Assembly (NCBI GenBank): GCA_038502055.1
Contig: JAXRKN010000040.1
Location: 4,836,001-4,900,000, forward strand
Source: Tanytarsus gracilentus
Lineage: Eukaryota; Arthropoda; Insecta; Diptera; Chironomidae
Direction: 5' to 3'
Length of the DNA stretch: 64,000 nt
Part shown: positions 36,303 to 48,758 of the stretch, piece after piece
Position numbering within the stretch: the first letter of the stretch is position 1
Layout: each line of letters starts with the position of its first letter
Position numbers and translations under genes: made by a program
Notes under the pieces: model-generated
What the model saw: the letters and a program-made list of their open reading frames with translations, nothing else
The model's database searches: none
What the model was told of the DNA's origin: nothing

Positions 36303-38609
36303 ATGAGTGCAAAGATTTCAAGTAATTTTTTATTTTTACAACACGTAAAAATTTATGCTGTCTAGAAAGTTTTTCGTAAAAGTAAATTCTAAAATATCTA
36401 AAAGTTCAGCAACACGAGCGTCCACAAACACCCAATAAAAGTGCTTTATTTGTTCACTGCAACATTGCCTTATCACACGTCATAAAAAAAATATGAGAGT
36501 GGAACGAGAAAGAAGAAGAAAAAGCACTTAAGTAAATCCCACGAGTGCTGCTTTCGTAAAACATTTACTAAATTAACACAGAAGTTTGTGTGAAAAATAA
36601 AAGCTTTAGTTATCGTTGATAAATTTAGAAATGATTCTAAGAAAGTTTGAAGCGTCAATAAATTAATTTCTAAAACTCAGAAATAAAATTCATTGATGAA
36701 AGATTCAAAATTTTCACCTAACGTCTCTTTTTAAATTTTCCTCGACAAAAATCATTTCATAAATCGTAAAATCTTTAATAATAAATTTTGGCGACAGTTG
36801 GTAAAAAATGTGGAAAGGGACCCGGCTATCCATCACCGCTGTGGGCTTTTAAGCACGGACCGAGGGAGAAAAGTAATGATAAATAATTTTTACTCTAAAC
36901 TCATGATTTCTAATCTTTATCAAGTCTTGTATGTTGTCACCGTTCAGCCAAATTTAGAAGATGAGCATGGCGATTATCTCTCGGTTGTCGATGTCGATCC
37001 GGAAAGTGAAACTTTCTGCAAAGTCATTTCAAGAGCATTTTCCGGTAGAAAAGGACAAGAGTTTCATCACATCGGATGGAATACGTGCTCTAGCTGCCAT
37101 TTTGTTGATGCATCTTCTTGTTGCGATATGCCGAAGCGAGATAAACTCGTCCTGCCCTGTCTCATTTCCGATGCAGTGTTAGTATATGCGCTTTCTATAT
37201 ATTTTAAAGATAAATATCATGTTTGAGCGAAGTGAAGCAAGGAATGGCAATAATTTGAAATATTCACAAACATGAGTTTTATCGTCCCTAGTAGAACTGC
37301 ACTTTTTCTTATATGCTACCACATGATCTCATTATTAAAATGTCACGTTCCATTAGCTTCATATTCGATGTTGGAAATGATCCAAGACATCCGCAGTTGC
37401 ATAAAGTTATCGATGGTAAAGTTTTGAGAGACAACGATGTTTCCGCGCCTCATACTGCACACTGTCTCGCATCGGGCAATGTTATGATCAGTACCATGGG
37501 AGATAAAGACGGCAATGCCAAGGGCGATTTTATTCTCTTCGATAAGAACTTCGAATGTATGGGCACTTGGACGGAAGGAGAGAAAGCATTGTGCGGTTAC
37601 GACTACTGGTATCAACCGTATTTTAATTTAATGATTGCAAGTGAATGGGGTGCACCCAAGCTCTTCCGTCGTGGCTTCCATCCCGATGACGTCAAGTCGG
37701 ATATTGAGTATGGAAGGCGTTTGAACGTTTATGCATGGAAAGAGAGAAAATTGATCGATACAATCCATTTGGGAGATGAAGGTGAGCATTTAATTTCTTC
37801 AAATGTTTTTTTAAAGCACAATTCTTGCTTATATAAATTTTAAGCTCTCTCTCTTTGCTTTGTTTACTCAATTTATTTAAATTTTCTCGTACTCTCTGCA
37901 TATCCGCATAGGAATTGCGCCTCTGGAGATAAGATTTATGCATAATCCCAAACGATGTGAAGGATTTGTTGGCTGCTCACTTTTCTCTAACGTGTTTCGT
38001 TTCTACAAGAAAAATCCATCAGATGAGAAATTAACAGTTGAGAAGGTCATTGATGTTCCCTCGAAGAAAGTCGAAGGATGGATCATGGATGAAATGAATG
38101 GCCTAATGACGGATATTCTTTTATCACTCGATGATAAGTTTCTCTACTTTAGCGATTGGTTTCATGGAGATGTACGTCAGTATGACATAACTGATCCGGC
38201 TCATCCAAAATTAACTGGACACATTTTCCTCGGCGGTTTAATTTGCAGTGACTCAAAGGTTAAGGTCATTGAGGATCAAGAGTTGTTAGCGCAACCGTCG
38301 CCAGTTTTCATTAAAGGACGGCGACTATATGGAGGTCCACAAATGCTTCAATTATCGTTAGACGGTAAACGATTGTACGTCAGTTCGTCTTTATTTTCAC
38401 CATGGGACAAGCAGTTTTATCCTGATATGGTTGCTAATGGTGGTACAATTGTGCAGTTAGATGTCGATATCGAGAGTGGTGGATTGAAAATTAATGACAA
38501 TTTCCTCGTGGATTTTGCAAAAGAGCCAAATGGGCCCACTTTACCTCATGAAATGAGATATCCTGGAGGCGACTGCTCATCGGATATTTGGCTTGCCGAT
38601 GAAGAATAA
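36303..38609 (+). CDS. SELENBP1: Selenium-binding protein 1 / methanethiol oxidase
   Basis: In the family, this enzyme oxidises methanethiol to formaldehyde, hydrogen peroxide and hydrogen sulfide. Exons 36798-36872, 36925-37177 (donor GTTAGT), 37357-37781 and 37912-38609 join in phase. They encode KCGKGPGYPSPLWAFKHGP, the DYLSVVDVDPES motif, the active-site loop GWNTCSSC, HTAHCLASGNVMIS, GYDYWYQPYFNLMIASEW, LSLDDKFLYFSDWFHGD and the end YPGGDCSSDIWLADEE. The first exon is tentative: ATGAGTGCAAAGATTTCAA at 36303-36321, followed by GTAATT, gives MSAKIS and keeps phase, for 489 aa in all (about 472 in human). The Cys pair of NTCSSC is intact. Some loops (HFVDASSCCDM) are longer than in vertebrates. 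Confidence 0.92.
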
Positions 38610-38680
38610 AATTAATTCATGCTTTTTGTACTCAACTTTATTTTTCAGAATATTTTTCATTTTTGTGCACAACATTTTAC

Positions 38681-38686
38681 AATAAA
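38681..38686 (+). terminator. Likely SELENBP1 polyadenylation signal
   Basis: AATAAA, 72 nt after the stop codon at 38609. Confidence 0.55.
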
Positions 38687-39295
38687 ATTTTTAAAAATTT
38701 AAAAATCATTTTTGATGTTTTTTTGCGTGAGAAGAAATTTCAACATTTTAAAGCCTAAATTTCATGTCTAAAATTTGCTTAAAACATTTACGGAATATTT
38801 TATGATAATTTTTTAAACACATTTGAAAATTGCCGTGGTTCAAATTGTAATAAAAATATTTTCTTTTTTCTGTGCTATTTTCAACACACATTTCCGAATA
38901 CATTTTTGATAAGCTCCCACGCATCAGAGTTCAATTGATCTCACGTTTCCAAATGTGTGTGACGAAAGGATTTAAATTTTTTTTCGTCAAAGGTAAAATT
39001 CTCTCTTTTTTTTCAGGCACAAAAATTTCTAAAACTATTTCCTTAAAATGATGAAAATTGAAACTAATCTTTTTTTCTTATTCATATATGCGCGCGTTGA
39101 AAAAGGGATTTAAATTTGATCCGCAATGACATAAAAATAAAATAGTCGCTTATAACTTAAACATTAAATACATTTTAAGATGATTTTTGTTGTATAGAAG
39201 GAAAGCGATTACATGTAATATAAATTTTGGGTTAAAATGAATCTCTTAAATTTTTTTTTTGGTTTATCATGCCTCATATTTTTATTACCTTTAAG

Positions 39296-39649
39296 TAGAG
39301 GTTTCGGGGGTCCAGTCGAATGGGTCCGTTTTTCATCCGGTCCCGTTTTTTTTCGGGTCGATTTAAAATTCTAAATTTTATATTTCATTTTTTTGAAATA
39401 CAAAGGGAAATAAATTTTTTTAATTATAAGCAACAAGTATAGATTTGGATATTAAAATAAAGGTTTAAAAGTGAACGATTATTTTAACAAGAAATAATTT
39501 TTTTGCATGACGGAAGTGCTGTAAATTGAGGGAAGATATTTCCCTTTTGTAAATGAAATCCCGTTTTCGGGATCCCGGGATCCCGGGATTACAGGGCTTT
39601 CAGTCCCGGGATCCCGAAATTTGAAATCCCGGGATTTTCGAAACCTCTA
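39296..39649. mobile_element. hAT-like MITE with GGGATCCC subterminal repeats
   Basis: Ends TAGAGGTTTCG at 39296-39306 and its exact reverse complement at 39639-39649 form 11-bp terminal inverted repeats. Flanks are CCTTTAAG (39288-39295) and CCCTTAAG (39650-39657), an 8-bp duplication with one mismatch. The TAGAGG start and 8-bp duplication fit hAT elements. Near the right end are repeated TCCCGGGATCCCGGGAT palindromic motifs, probably transposase binding sites. Related GGTCC/GGGTC motifs are near the left end. No coding capacity. Length 354 bp. Confidence 0.83.
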
Positions 39650-39980
39650 CCCTTAAGCTCTTGATGTTTGAGTAGATTACATGATTAAATTTAAAAAAAT
39701 TTCTTCTTTGATCTAAGATTAATGATTGTCATTTTTTTACGGCTACTGTTTTGCTCTGAAAAATGCCGCATCGAATTATGTGGATGAGTTTAATTAATTT
39801 TTTTTGGAGGGCTTAAAAGTTTTTGAACGGTCTATACTTTGGTATTATATATTTTTACACTTTCACTTCCAAGTGTGAACATTTCACTTGGATACACGAA
39901 CATATTCGAGTCGACACAGTAGCACTTAATTAATAGTTAATATCAATCAAAAATTAAATTAGAAATAAAATATGATTTTT

Positions 39981-40891
39981 TTACTCAAAATGATCGGGGC
40001 CAATGCAGTTGCCGATCGATGGACATTTGAAGATATCCTTTGCACAATTAAGCTTTGCACATCGGTTCTTCTTTTCCTTCTTGGCTTCGTCTTCCTTTGG
40101 CTTCTCCTCATCGGCTGGCTTCTCTTCTCCATTCTTATCAGTCTCGTCGGCATTCTCAACTTTTGGCGTCTCAAGCAATTGTAATTCTTCCTCTTTTGTT
40201 ATTTTAGCTTCGGGATCCTCTGGAATGGGGGTGGGTTCGGCGGCCTTAATTTCCAGGTACAATTCAATAATTACGATGAAGAAATAAATGTGAACTCCGA
40301 CATAGGCGAGGACGACGATCAAGAAGAGCAGGTACATTGATTCTCTAATCCAGCAGTGATAGAATTCCTTATCGGAAACGGCAATGCGAAGATAGAGAGT
40401 GTAGACGGCGAGGGCGATGATGCTCAAAATGGCAATTGGCTGATAGATGAGCCACCACAAAACGCGCTTCTTGTTCGCCTATAAAAAATTAACATTCCAT
40501 AATGAATAAATTGATGATGATGATGGTTAAAGAATTTTTTGATTAAATAATTCATCAACGAGAGTTAGATGAGGTTAAAAGAAAAGGTTAAAAATGCAAT
40601 TGAACTCACACATAGTGCGCCACATAACAAAAGAGCTGATGCGATAATTCCATAGAGTGAGGCGACCGAAGCAAAAAGAACAATCGGAAAAGCGGGTGAC
40701 GATGTATTGATTTCATTAACGTAAGTGCCAAACAACTCTTTTTTCTCTTGCGATGGTTCCAAGCTGAACATCAGAATGAACTCAATGTCCAACACGAGAT
40801 AGATAATGTTGGCGAACAGCGAAAGCCATCCAATTACGATTCCGCCAGTCTTCAAATCTGAGCATCCAAAAAACGACTTGATGCGCGCCAT
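39981..40891 (-). CDS. Small four-helix membrane protein A (DUF4728-like)
   Basis: Exons 40891-40610 and 40478-39981 give 259 aa. The N-terminus FFGCSDLKTGGIVIGWLSLF precedes four hydrophobic helices: residues about 15-37, 63-92, 103-125 and 136-160. The motif VLWWLIYQP starts helix 3. The long cytoplasmic tail is Glu/Lys-rich (about residues 170-245) and ends with a Cys-containing segment NRCAKLNCAKDIFKCPSIGN. This layout resembles insect DUF4728-type proteins; function unknown. It is a paralogue of the genes at 45087-45902, 46090-47177 and 52156-52832 and has lost the first intron seen in two of them. The charged tail is its own feature. The family name is uncertain, the gene itself is solid. 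Confidence 0.78.
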
Positions 40892-43800
40892 TTTTTTAGA
40901 ATTTTTATAACTGTCTTCTTCCTATGGTATGCGAAGCCTAGCACACGCGATGATGCGATGAAAATTTTAAAAACAATAATTCACAATAACTTCTTTTCTA
41001 AGCAGTGCCTCTTTTTAGTCACACGCACACTCGATTATGATAATTAAAATTCTAAATCCGTTTTTTAAAAAAATAAAATCTTTTTTATTTTATTGTTTGG
41101 TCTCTCGTTTGTTCTTTTTTTATTTTATTGTCACGCTTCACATCCAATCTCGAAGTCAAAAACACAACTGAACTCTCTTGTTCGGCGTTTCGAATTTTTC
41201 TAACTGACTGTTAAAATACAACAACAACGATGTTTTCTCTGTGACGGTTACAAAACATTAATGGTTCAGTGAAAAACATAAAATCATGGGAGTGTATGAG
41301 GTCACGTACATACATATATGAGATTATTTGTGTGTATTTATATCGAGTATAGAGAACTTAGAACTCAAGCCCAAAAGCAGGTAGAGAGAGAAAAATGTGT
41401 GTACAGAAACGTGATCGTTAAATAGGAAAAAAACGCATCATTTTATTCTTTAGGGGTTGAAACATTGAAAAAGTATTTTTAGATGTTTTCATTTCCTAGA
41501 AGTTTCTAAATATTATTCTTAACTAAAAAAAGAATTTTAATTTTTACGAATTTTTTTCCACATTTTTTAAAGAAATAAAAATTTAACGGAATTATTAAAA
41601 ATTCGTAAGTAATTGGCTTCCCCTTTTCTCATTTTATTTTATGACATAGAAAATATTTTCAAGTTGAAATGAAAAGCAGATGTTGTTGTTGGATTTAACA
41701 ACGTGCTATATGGTCGACATTGTACGATAGTATGAGTGTCAAAAAAACATAAAATAAAATTTTGATGCTCGATAAAAGAAGAAACTTTTTGTGTGTTTTA
41801 AGGGATGCTGTTGAAATAAACGAGAGTAATTTCATGTCCTTAGATGCTTTCATATTTAATCCTTCCGAAAATATGTGAATAAATGCTGTATTTATTTTTT
41901 ATCATGGAATGCATCACGAATTCAGTTCGAGCCGGATTCTTACGAGAGGAAAAGAATGTGATCTGTCTAGTTTGGGTTTTATCGATTAAGTATTAAGTGG
42001 CTTGATTTTGATAGACTATTTTTACGCAGTAGCAAAAGAGACCTTGGAGATCTTTGCATATTTTTAAAATAAATTTTTGATTGCCAGCTATTTGAGATAC
42101 TCAAGAAATGATTCCAGAAACTCAAAAAAAATCTCTCAAGGTTTTCATCAAGTGTGGACATATAAAATTATATTAAATTTTAAAAACCAACATAGGTTCG
42201 ACAAAATTATCTGAAAATCTTTTTTTGAGAACATCCCGTTAAAATTTTCTCATCGCAACTTGAAAATCTCCGAAATGACCATGGGAATTTTTGAAGCAAA
42301 CATGCAATCCTCTCTTTTATGTTCTGATGTGTGAAGTCCAATGAAATTAGTTTCTCGTTTCTACTGTTTATGCTGCTGTTAATTCTTTCATTCTTCTCTT
42401 TTTTCATTCATTGTGCATCTATCGTAAAATTGGGTGTATCAATCGCAACATCACCAGAAAATATATAAACTTTAATGTTGTATTAGTTCCAGCTAAGAAT
42501 CTGATTAAAATTCCATTTCACACGGGTGCTGCTTCCACTACTACTTGGCATATGTATGAAAAAATCTACATACGAGAGTCCACAGAGAGAGAAGAAGCGA
42601 ACATACTGTTTTTGTGCATTGATGCATCACAATCGCGCGCTCTATGCCGGCACAACTTTTTACAGAATATTACTGCTCTATGTCAAGCGTGACATTTTTC
42701 ACGAACGACTCCAAGTGCAACACTTTCAACTTCCTCCGCTCTACACTTCATGCCCAAGTACATTTTCTGCCTGAGAGAGCCACAAAATTATCAGCAAGCA
42801 TAAAAAGGACGCGAACGTATGGACATAAAAATATCGCAGGCAGCAAAAAAATATATGTGATAAACGTGACCCAATAAATTCCAGCCGAAAGATCATAAAA
42901 CGTTTTATTTTCTATTCCTTAACCAGTCCAATCAGTTCTCGACGTCCGTCGCCTTTCCTTCGGTCTCTTAAATTTCACATAATATACAAAATTTAATGAG
43001 AACGTAAACGATTTTAGAATCGATGACGCCAAACGAAAAATGAGGCACTGATTAATGAGCGACATGAGATGTCTCAGTTCTAGATTGTTTTGAAGGAATT
43101 TTCTTATATATGTAAAAATTAAGGGGCGTGAAAGAAAATTAGAAATGGTGCAGTTTAGCACGGAGAAAAATTGTCTAGAATGCATTTGAAAAAATTGGAA
43201 TTTTTAAATAATTTCTCTTCGGTGTAATTAATTTAAAGCTAGTCATGTAGTAAGGGTGAATGTACCTATTTTTAGAAGCTATCATTAAATTCTATGCTCA
43301 CTTTACCTTACTTCTACTCGACGTTATAGCCGGAAATAAGAGAAGAACATTTTCGGACTGAGCACCAACATTATAAAATGACTAAAGCGTAAATTTTGAT
43401 TAAAAATTACACATAAAAAAAGAGTCAAGAAGCTAAAGGCAAAAAAGAAGAAAGAATAATTTGATTTCTTTCCTCTTCCATCACGTAATTTAGTTCTTCT
43501 TCATGTTCGTTTCACACTAAAAGTAAAAGAGACATGGCAATGTTTTCAAATTCGTAATGAAATACAGCAAAAGTACTTACGGAGAAGGGAAGTTTGTCAC
43601 TTTTGACATGGAAGAAGCACATAAATTTATGAACATGAATAAATGAAGACATAGAAAGTCATTAAGAGAAGTACAATCCCAATAAATATGGCATGGATGT
43701 GACTTACCTTTCAATTCATTAATTGCCTTGTAAAGAAAAAGTTTTTTTATTGAGGGAATTTTTATGCTGCTCACTCAGTTGTGATCTCCTTATGCTGCCA

Positions 43801-45086
43801 AATTGAGCATTCTTCGTTTTTTTTTGAAAGAATGAATTTTAAAAGAGGCATTTAAAATTGCCATTATCGTCGTGGTTTACGATGCATTAATTTTCTAATG
43901 GCTGATAAAATAAAAGGGGTTCAATTGTGAGCATTGAATGTTATGTGTCTGGGTCAAGTTTTAATAATTCACACGGGCAGACATAATTTGCTGCTTAGCT
44001 GTCAAATTATTAAAAACACTAAAATGTTTTTCATCTAATTAATTATTTTATTTCACTTCGAATATTTTATACGTCTTCACTTGGTGAATTTCAGATAAAA
44101 CTTTTCAAATCCAGCTGATATTTCTGTCGGCCACAGAAAAAAATTAAATTAATGATATTTCTCGCATATTAACGGTTGGCAGTAAAAAATAATTTCAAAG
44201 GAAATTAGTTGGATTAAATTCCATTCCACTCTCTGTGTCTTTTCCTCGCTGACGAGCAGACAAAAAAGTTTCAATGAGTCATTTTTCATAAGTTTTTCTT
44301 TTGCTGAGCATCGAAAAAAAAAATTTAGCTCACTAGAAAAACTTTACAAATTAGATTATCTCATCCATCTGCATCTCTCATCGCACATCATGAGATAAAA
44401 AAATGCAAAGAGTTCGATTTTTGAAGCCTTCGTATGTGTTTCTGTGAATGAATGAGACGAGTGAGTTGATATATATTCCAACCGAGACATGCGATAGTTT
44501 AAGGCAATTAAGACTTTAATTAAATGATGTTAAGATAATTAATTAATTAATTTGTAGCATTCCAGTTTCTCAGTTTCATCCGCAACACAGTCACATGTCG
44601 GCATTTTATTGGGGGAGTGCGATATGTATGCACAGCATTTCAATGTTTTGCAGCCACATACAAAATATCATCGAGATAAAGAGTACACTCAGAGCAGCGT
44701 TTCTGTGACTGTATTTTATTTTATTTGGCAGACGTTTAAACTCGAGTTTTTTCAACAATGTCGCTCTTCAAAAAAAATGGTTAAACGCAACGAGAGTTCA
44801 TTAACATGAAAATTTATGAGCATAATTAAAGAGTTTTTTTTTGAAGGTCGTCATGGGCATGAAGTGACGTCATGTGCTGATAAACTGGAACCATTAGAAT
44901 CACTAATTTTATGATCTCAACTTTTATTGAATTATTTGTAACTTATTAGGAACAATAATTCAATGTGGTATTCTGCTGGTACTTTCTCATTAATTCTTAG
45001 TATTTTTAACATTTTTTGTAAATTTACATTTAAACTTAAATTTATAAACTTGAGTTCACATTCCATCGACGATAACGAAGCAACAA
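40892..45086. other. Intergenic region, no gene seen
   Basis: About 4.2 kb of AT-rich DNA between membrane protein genes A and B on the - strand. Several short open frames (for example near 42411-42877) do not keep codon structure or splice signals and were not accepted. The promoter of gene A lies at its left edge. No transposon was recognised. Confidence 0.5.
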
Positions 45087-45902
45087 TCAATTCTCGCGTT
45101 TATAAATCGAATTGATCTCATCAATTACCATCTCGAAAGTGTAATTACCATGCGTTCTATCGGTTTTTCGTATCCAATTATCGAACGAATCTGCCGCTGA
45201 CTCTTCCACACTAATTCCGCTTACAATTTTGTGTAAATTTTCCTCTAAAACTCTCTCGTGACTCATTCGTGTGCTCGTAATTTTTGCTGCCATATAAAAT
45301 ATCACATTGATGAGTAGAGAACATGAAAATGTGATGATAAATTCCAGTCCTTTATGATAGAATAAATATTGATGCAAGAAAATTGTAAGTGTCATAAAAT
45401 TGAAAAGTGCTGAAATGATGCAATCGATTTGGAAGGATGAAAATTTCTTTGGCTTCGACTGTTGAATGGAAAAAAGGGATGAAAATTATGTAACGAATTA
45501 ATAAAAGATGAGAAAATTTTCCCTTTTCCTTTTTTCATTTTCAATGAGTATTTTTGTGGCTAAATTTTACTTAACCCAAAGGCCAATTGATGCAAATGAG
45601 TTGTCATTTATTATTAAAATTTAAATTATTTATTAAAGTAAAAAAATTAATTTAAATTTCAATTCAGAAAAAGTCTCATCTCTTGGTAAAACAACTCATA
45701 CCTTCTTTATTCCTTCAAATAACTTAAACGCTCCATAAGTCGACCAGATGATGTAAAATTCCATAATCTTCAAGCCAGTTCTGAGCCACATTGCATATTT
45801 GTACTGTGGATTTATTAGTGACCACAAAATCATCAGAAATCCTATCCAAATGGAATTTCTCAGGATGGAGAGGCATCCACAAAATTTAGCAAATGAACAC
45901 AT
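45087..45902 (-). CDS. Small four-helix membrane protein B (divergent paralogue)
   Basis: Exons 45902-45702 and 45458-45087 join in phase 0 to 190 aa. It begins MCSFAKFCGCLSILRNSIWI, corresponding to the GC..LR.G N-terminal motif of its neighbours but with the Gly lost. Four hydrophobic segments are visible (about residues 17-33, 45-60, 77-95 and 105-122), then a hydrophilic tail. Exon 2 starts SKPKKFSSF, at the position where the paralogue at 46090-47177 has RKPSLLPWW, and its intron has the same phase 0. It is the most diverged member, with a shortened first half. Function unknown. Confidence 0.68.
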
Positions 45903-46089
45903 TACGAAAGGACTCACTTAGTTAAACTGTAGATGTCTTTGAGATTTTGTTTGGGTTTTATGCAAAAAGGTGAAATGCGATAAGAAAATTTCATGCTGAA
46001 ACTTGAAAATATTTTTTGCCACTTTTTTGCAGATAAGAAATTTTTATTTTTTTACACTACTGAAGATTTTTTTGGTGTAATCAGAAATT

Positions 46090-47177
46090 TTACACTCGAA
46101 TTATAAAAATTCTTCCAGAATTGTCTTTCGAGCCATTGTGACTACTTCCTAAATTGATCGGTATCATTTGAACTGTTGAACCTGAGCTTAAAGTTTCAGT
46201 ACTGCCAGATGCTGCTGCCCCTGAGGGAGAGAGAGAGATGATTAAAGATAATGAAAATTCATGGCACTTAACCTCAAATTTTTTTATGCTGTATGAAAAA
46301 TTTCCATTCAACCACGTTTAAAGCATTCTTCTCACCTCCACTAGACGCTCCACTCGAGTTATCTACAATGACTGCAGCACTCAAATTATTCGTTTTTTTA
46401 TCCCTTTTGAGGACGCTATAAAGTGACAAAACACTTAACCAAAAATAAATGAGCAGCAGAATATAAACAGCATTGATAATGATGAATGTGGTGACGAGAA
46501 TTTTAAAAAAATAATTTTTAAAGTAAGAAATTAATCCATAACGCTCGTCTCTAATTGAGATAAATATTGTAAGGACGCCGGCGCTAATGATGATGAAGAA
46601 GATCTGATAAATTAACCACCATGGAAGTAAACTTGGCTTTCTCTGACAAAGAAATTTTTTTATTTGGTTTATCTTATTTTAATTTAGAAACGAATGACTC
46701 ACAAGTCGGGATCCTGTTATCAGAAATGATGACGATAAAACACCGAGTAGAAGAAAGAGGCAATAGAGTAGAATGAAGATGGTAAAAACTATTGAGAGAA
46801 AAAAAAAAGATAAAAATTTAAATTTCAAATAGTTTGAAGTTATTTGATTTAGAAAAAAAATTCATTCCATTGCAAATAAGCAACGAAAAAGAGGCAATTT
46901 GATATTTTTATCACGTCACATTCTCACTTTTCAAGTCCTGTAAGGTCTCTTCGATTTCATTATCATTAGAGCGTGTTCGAATGAAAGTGGAGAATCGATT
47001 GAATACATTCCACCCTCGTCCGGCAATACCCGCATCATCAATTCGCAATTTGATGCACCATAAAACTATTACGCACAACACATTTAGCAAGGAATAAATA
47101 ACTATTGACAGATAACCGATGAAAGCTCCTCCAGATCGCAGGTTATAGCCACAACAAAATGTACTCAAACATGGCAT
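46090..47177 (-). CDS. Small four-helix membrane protein C (DUF4728-like)
   Basis: Exons 47177-46928, 46788-46703, 46642-46336 and 46220-46090 give 257 aa. N-terminus MPCLSTFCCGYNLRSGGAFI is followed by helix 1 (IGYLSIVIYSLLNVLCVIVL). A loop with basic and acidic residues follows, then helix 2 in exon 2 (TIFILLYCLFLLLGVLSSSF), and exon 3 opens RKPSLLPWWLIYQIFF, which holds helices 3 and 4. The tail is Ser/Gly-rich. Intron phases are 1, 0 and 1; the first two match gene D at 52156-52832. The first exon needs the GTGAGA donor at 46927, because its frame otherwise runs to a stop. Function unknown; likely an integral membrane protein of an insect-specific family. Confidence 0.75.
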
Positions 47178-47789
47178 TTAATGAAATCGACTATCTTAAA
47201 CCACAGCACAACTTAAAATAAGGAATTTTGACAAGATTTTTTAGCAGAAATTGTTGATTCTCTCATTCATATGCGCATCTGATAAAAAATAATATGTTTA
47301 AGTTGTTGAATTTAATTAGAACAAAAATCGCTCATGTGATGCCGTCTGAGTGTTCTTATGCCTTTGTATTACGTACACAAAAAGCAATTTTACTGAATTT
47401 TTACACCACGATCATAACTCTTTTGTAAACTCATTTAAAATTGCCACAATTTTACCCTCGAGGAGCTTAAAAAAGTTTTATTCATGTCGGTAATGCAGAT
47501 TTCATTGTGGCATAATTCTCAAAGCGAATCATTACTTATGTTTTTTGTCTGGCGAGAGAAAAAAAGGACAAAGTCACGCTCTCAAAATAAATTATTTATC
47601 AATTAAACAAGTTAGAATGTCATTTTAATTGGGATTGGTGTCGACTTGTCCAAAATGCATTTTTTATTATGAATAAATTTTAGGAATATTCTTGATTTAA
47701 TTATCATATTGCAGTGTTCAGATTTGTAAGTAAAGTTCATTGGACTCAAAAAAGTAAGGAATAAAAAAAATCACAAATAAAGGTTTATT
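47178..47789. other. Intergenic region, no gene seen
   Basis: About 600 bp of AT-rich DNA between gene C (its promoter side) and the 3' end of the DUF1091 gene, both on the - strand. Nothing recognisable. Confidence 0.5.
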
Positions 47790-48400
47790 TTAGTTAAAGA
47801 GAATATCTAACTGTATCAAAAGTACATGACCGTCAAAATCATTAAATATCCTAACTTCCACTCTGTACAACCCGTTTGGCAGCATCCTAAATTTTTTGTT
47901 GCTTACAAGCAAGAGATGAACTGCGATATTTCCTTGAATAGGACAGCTTTGTGTTGCTGTGGGAAGCTGGTCGAAAAATTGCCCAACTAGAGTCTTAAAG
48001 AGCATGTTTTGCTTTGACTTCCCACCCACAAGTGAGCACCAATCTATGATCGGAACTCTAAACAAGTCACGAGCCTTCTGATTGTCAACTCTCGAGAGTT
48101 TTAATTGCAACTGAAAGAGTCACGTGAGAAAAACTTGGCGGCTTCTTATTTTCTAACATTCTTACATTAAATTTATCCATGGGCGAAAAAACGGTGACAT
48201 TAAAATAAAATTCCAGATTCGGAGTGAATTCACATCGATGTATACTCAATGATTTTTCTGATGTAGAGCCTAGAAAAAAATTAAATTTTGCATTAGAAAA
48301 TGAACGATTGGTGCATTTTACAATTTTTGAGCTCAATCGATGATGAAACGCAGCAATTTGTTTGTAAAAGAAGAATCAGAAACGCTCCAATCATATTCAT
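47790..48400 (-). CDS. Secreted DUF1091 (ML/MD-2-like) protein
   Basis: Exons 48400-48322, 48269-48166 and 48110-47790 give 167 aa, the usual length of the insect DUF1091 family. A signal peptide is clear: MNMIGAFLILLLQTNCCVSS. The body shows the family pattern LEFYFNVTVFSPMDKFNVQ, then IDWCSL and QSCPIQGN with the expected cysteines, and the final beta strands LPNGLYRVEVRIF. Most dipterans have many such genes. Some (CheB group) act in chemosensory tissue and the fold resembles lipid-binding MD-2. The ligand of this one is unknown. The array of GGGAAATTCCC units lies 160-360 bp upstream of its ATG. A nearby second ATG (48394) would give a protein two residues shorter. Confidence 0.85.
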
Positions 48401-48560
48401 GGTGAATAATGAACTGAAAGATTTAAATTTTCACTGAAAATTGTGCTAATGTCATTTTAATAACTGAAATCGATGAAATAATTTTTATCAGATAAAATTT
48501 TAAATTAAAAATCTTTATTTTGAGTATGGAACACCCATTCATCAGAATTTCTGCAGATAG

Positions 48561-48758
48561 TTTTGGGAAATTCGCAACACCTGGGAAATTCCCAACACCT
48601 GAGAAATTCCCAACTCCTGGGAATTTCTAACTACTGGGAAATTCCCAACACCTGGGAAATTCCCAACACCTGGAAAATTCCCAACTCCTGGGAAATTTCC
48701 AACTCTTGGGAAATTCCCAACTCCTGGGAAATTTCTAACTCCTGGGAAATTCCCAACT
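48561..48758. repeat. Tandem array of 18-bp units with GGGAAATTCCC (kappaB-like) cores
   Basis: Eleven units of 17-18 bp, consensus CCTGGGAAATTCCCAACA, run without interruption. Five contain the exact 11-bp palindrome GGGAAATTCCC (48583-48593, 48636-48646, 48654-48664, 48708-48718, 48744-48754); the others have one or two changes. The palindrome fits the Rel/NF-kappaB consensus GGGRNWYYCC. The array is upstream of the DUF1091 gene on the - strand. The open frame through it exists because the unit is a multiple of three. Confidence 0.88.

Larger units (their letters stand above)
38610..39980. other. Convergent intergenic region with a MITE
   Basis: About 1.4 kb between the ends of SELENBP1 (+) and the small membrane protein gene (-). 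Apart from both 3' UTRs it holds the hAT-like element at 39296-39649. No gene was seen. Confidence 0.5.

Noticed and set aside
42411..42877. Three overlapping short + strand frames
   Set aside because: They overlap in different frames without conserved motifs or splice signals and resemble neighbouring non-coding sequence.
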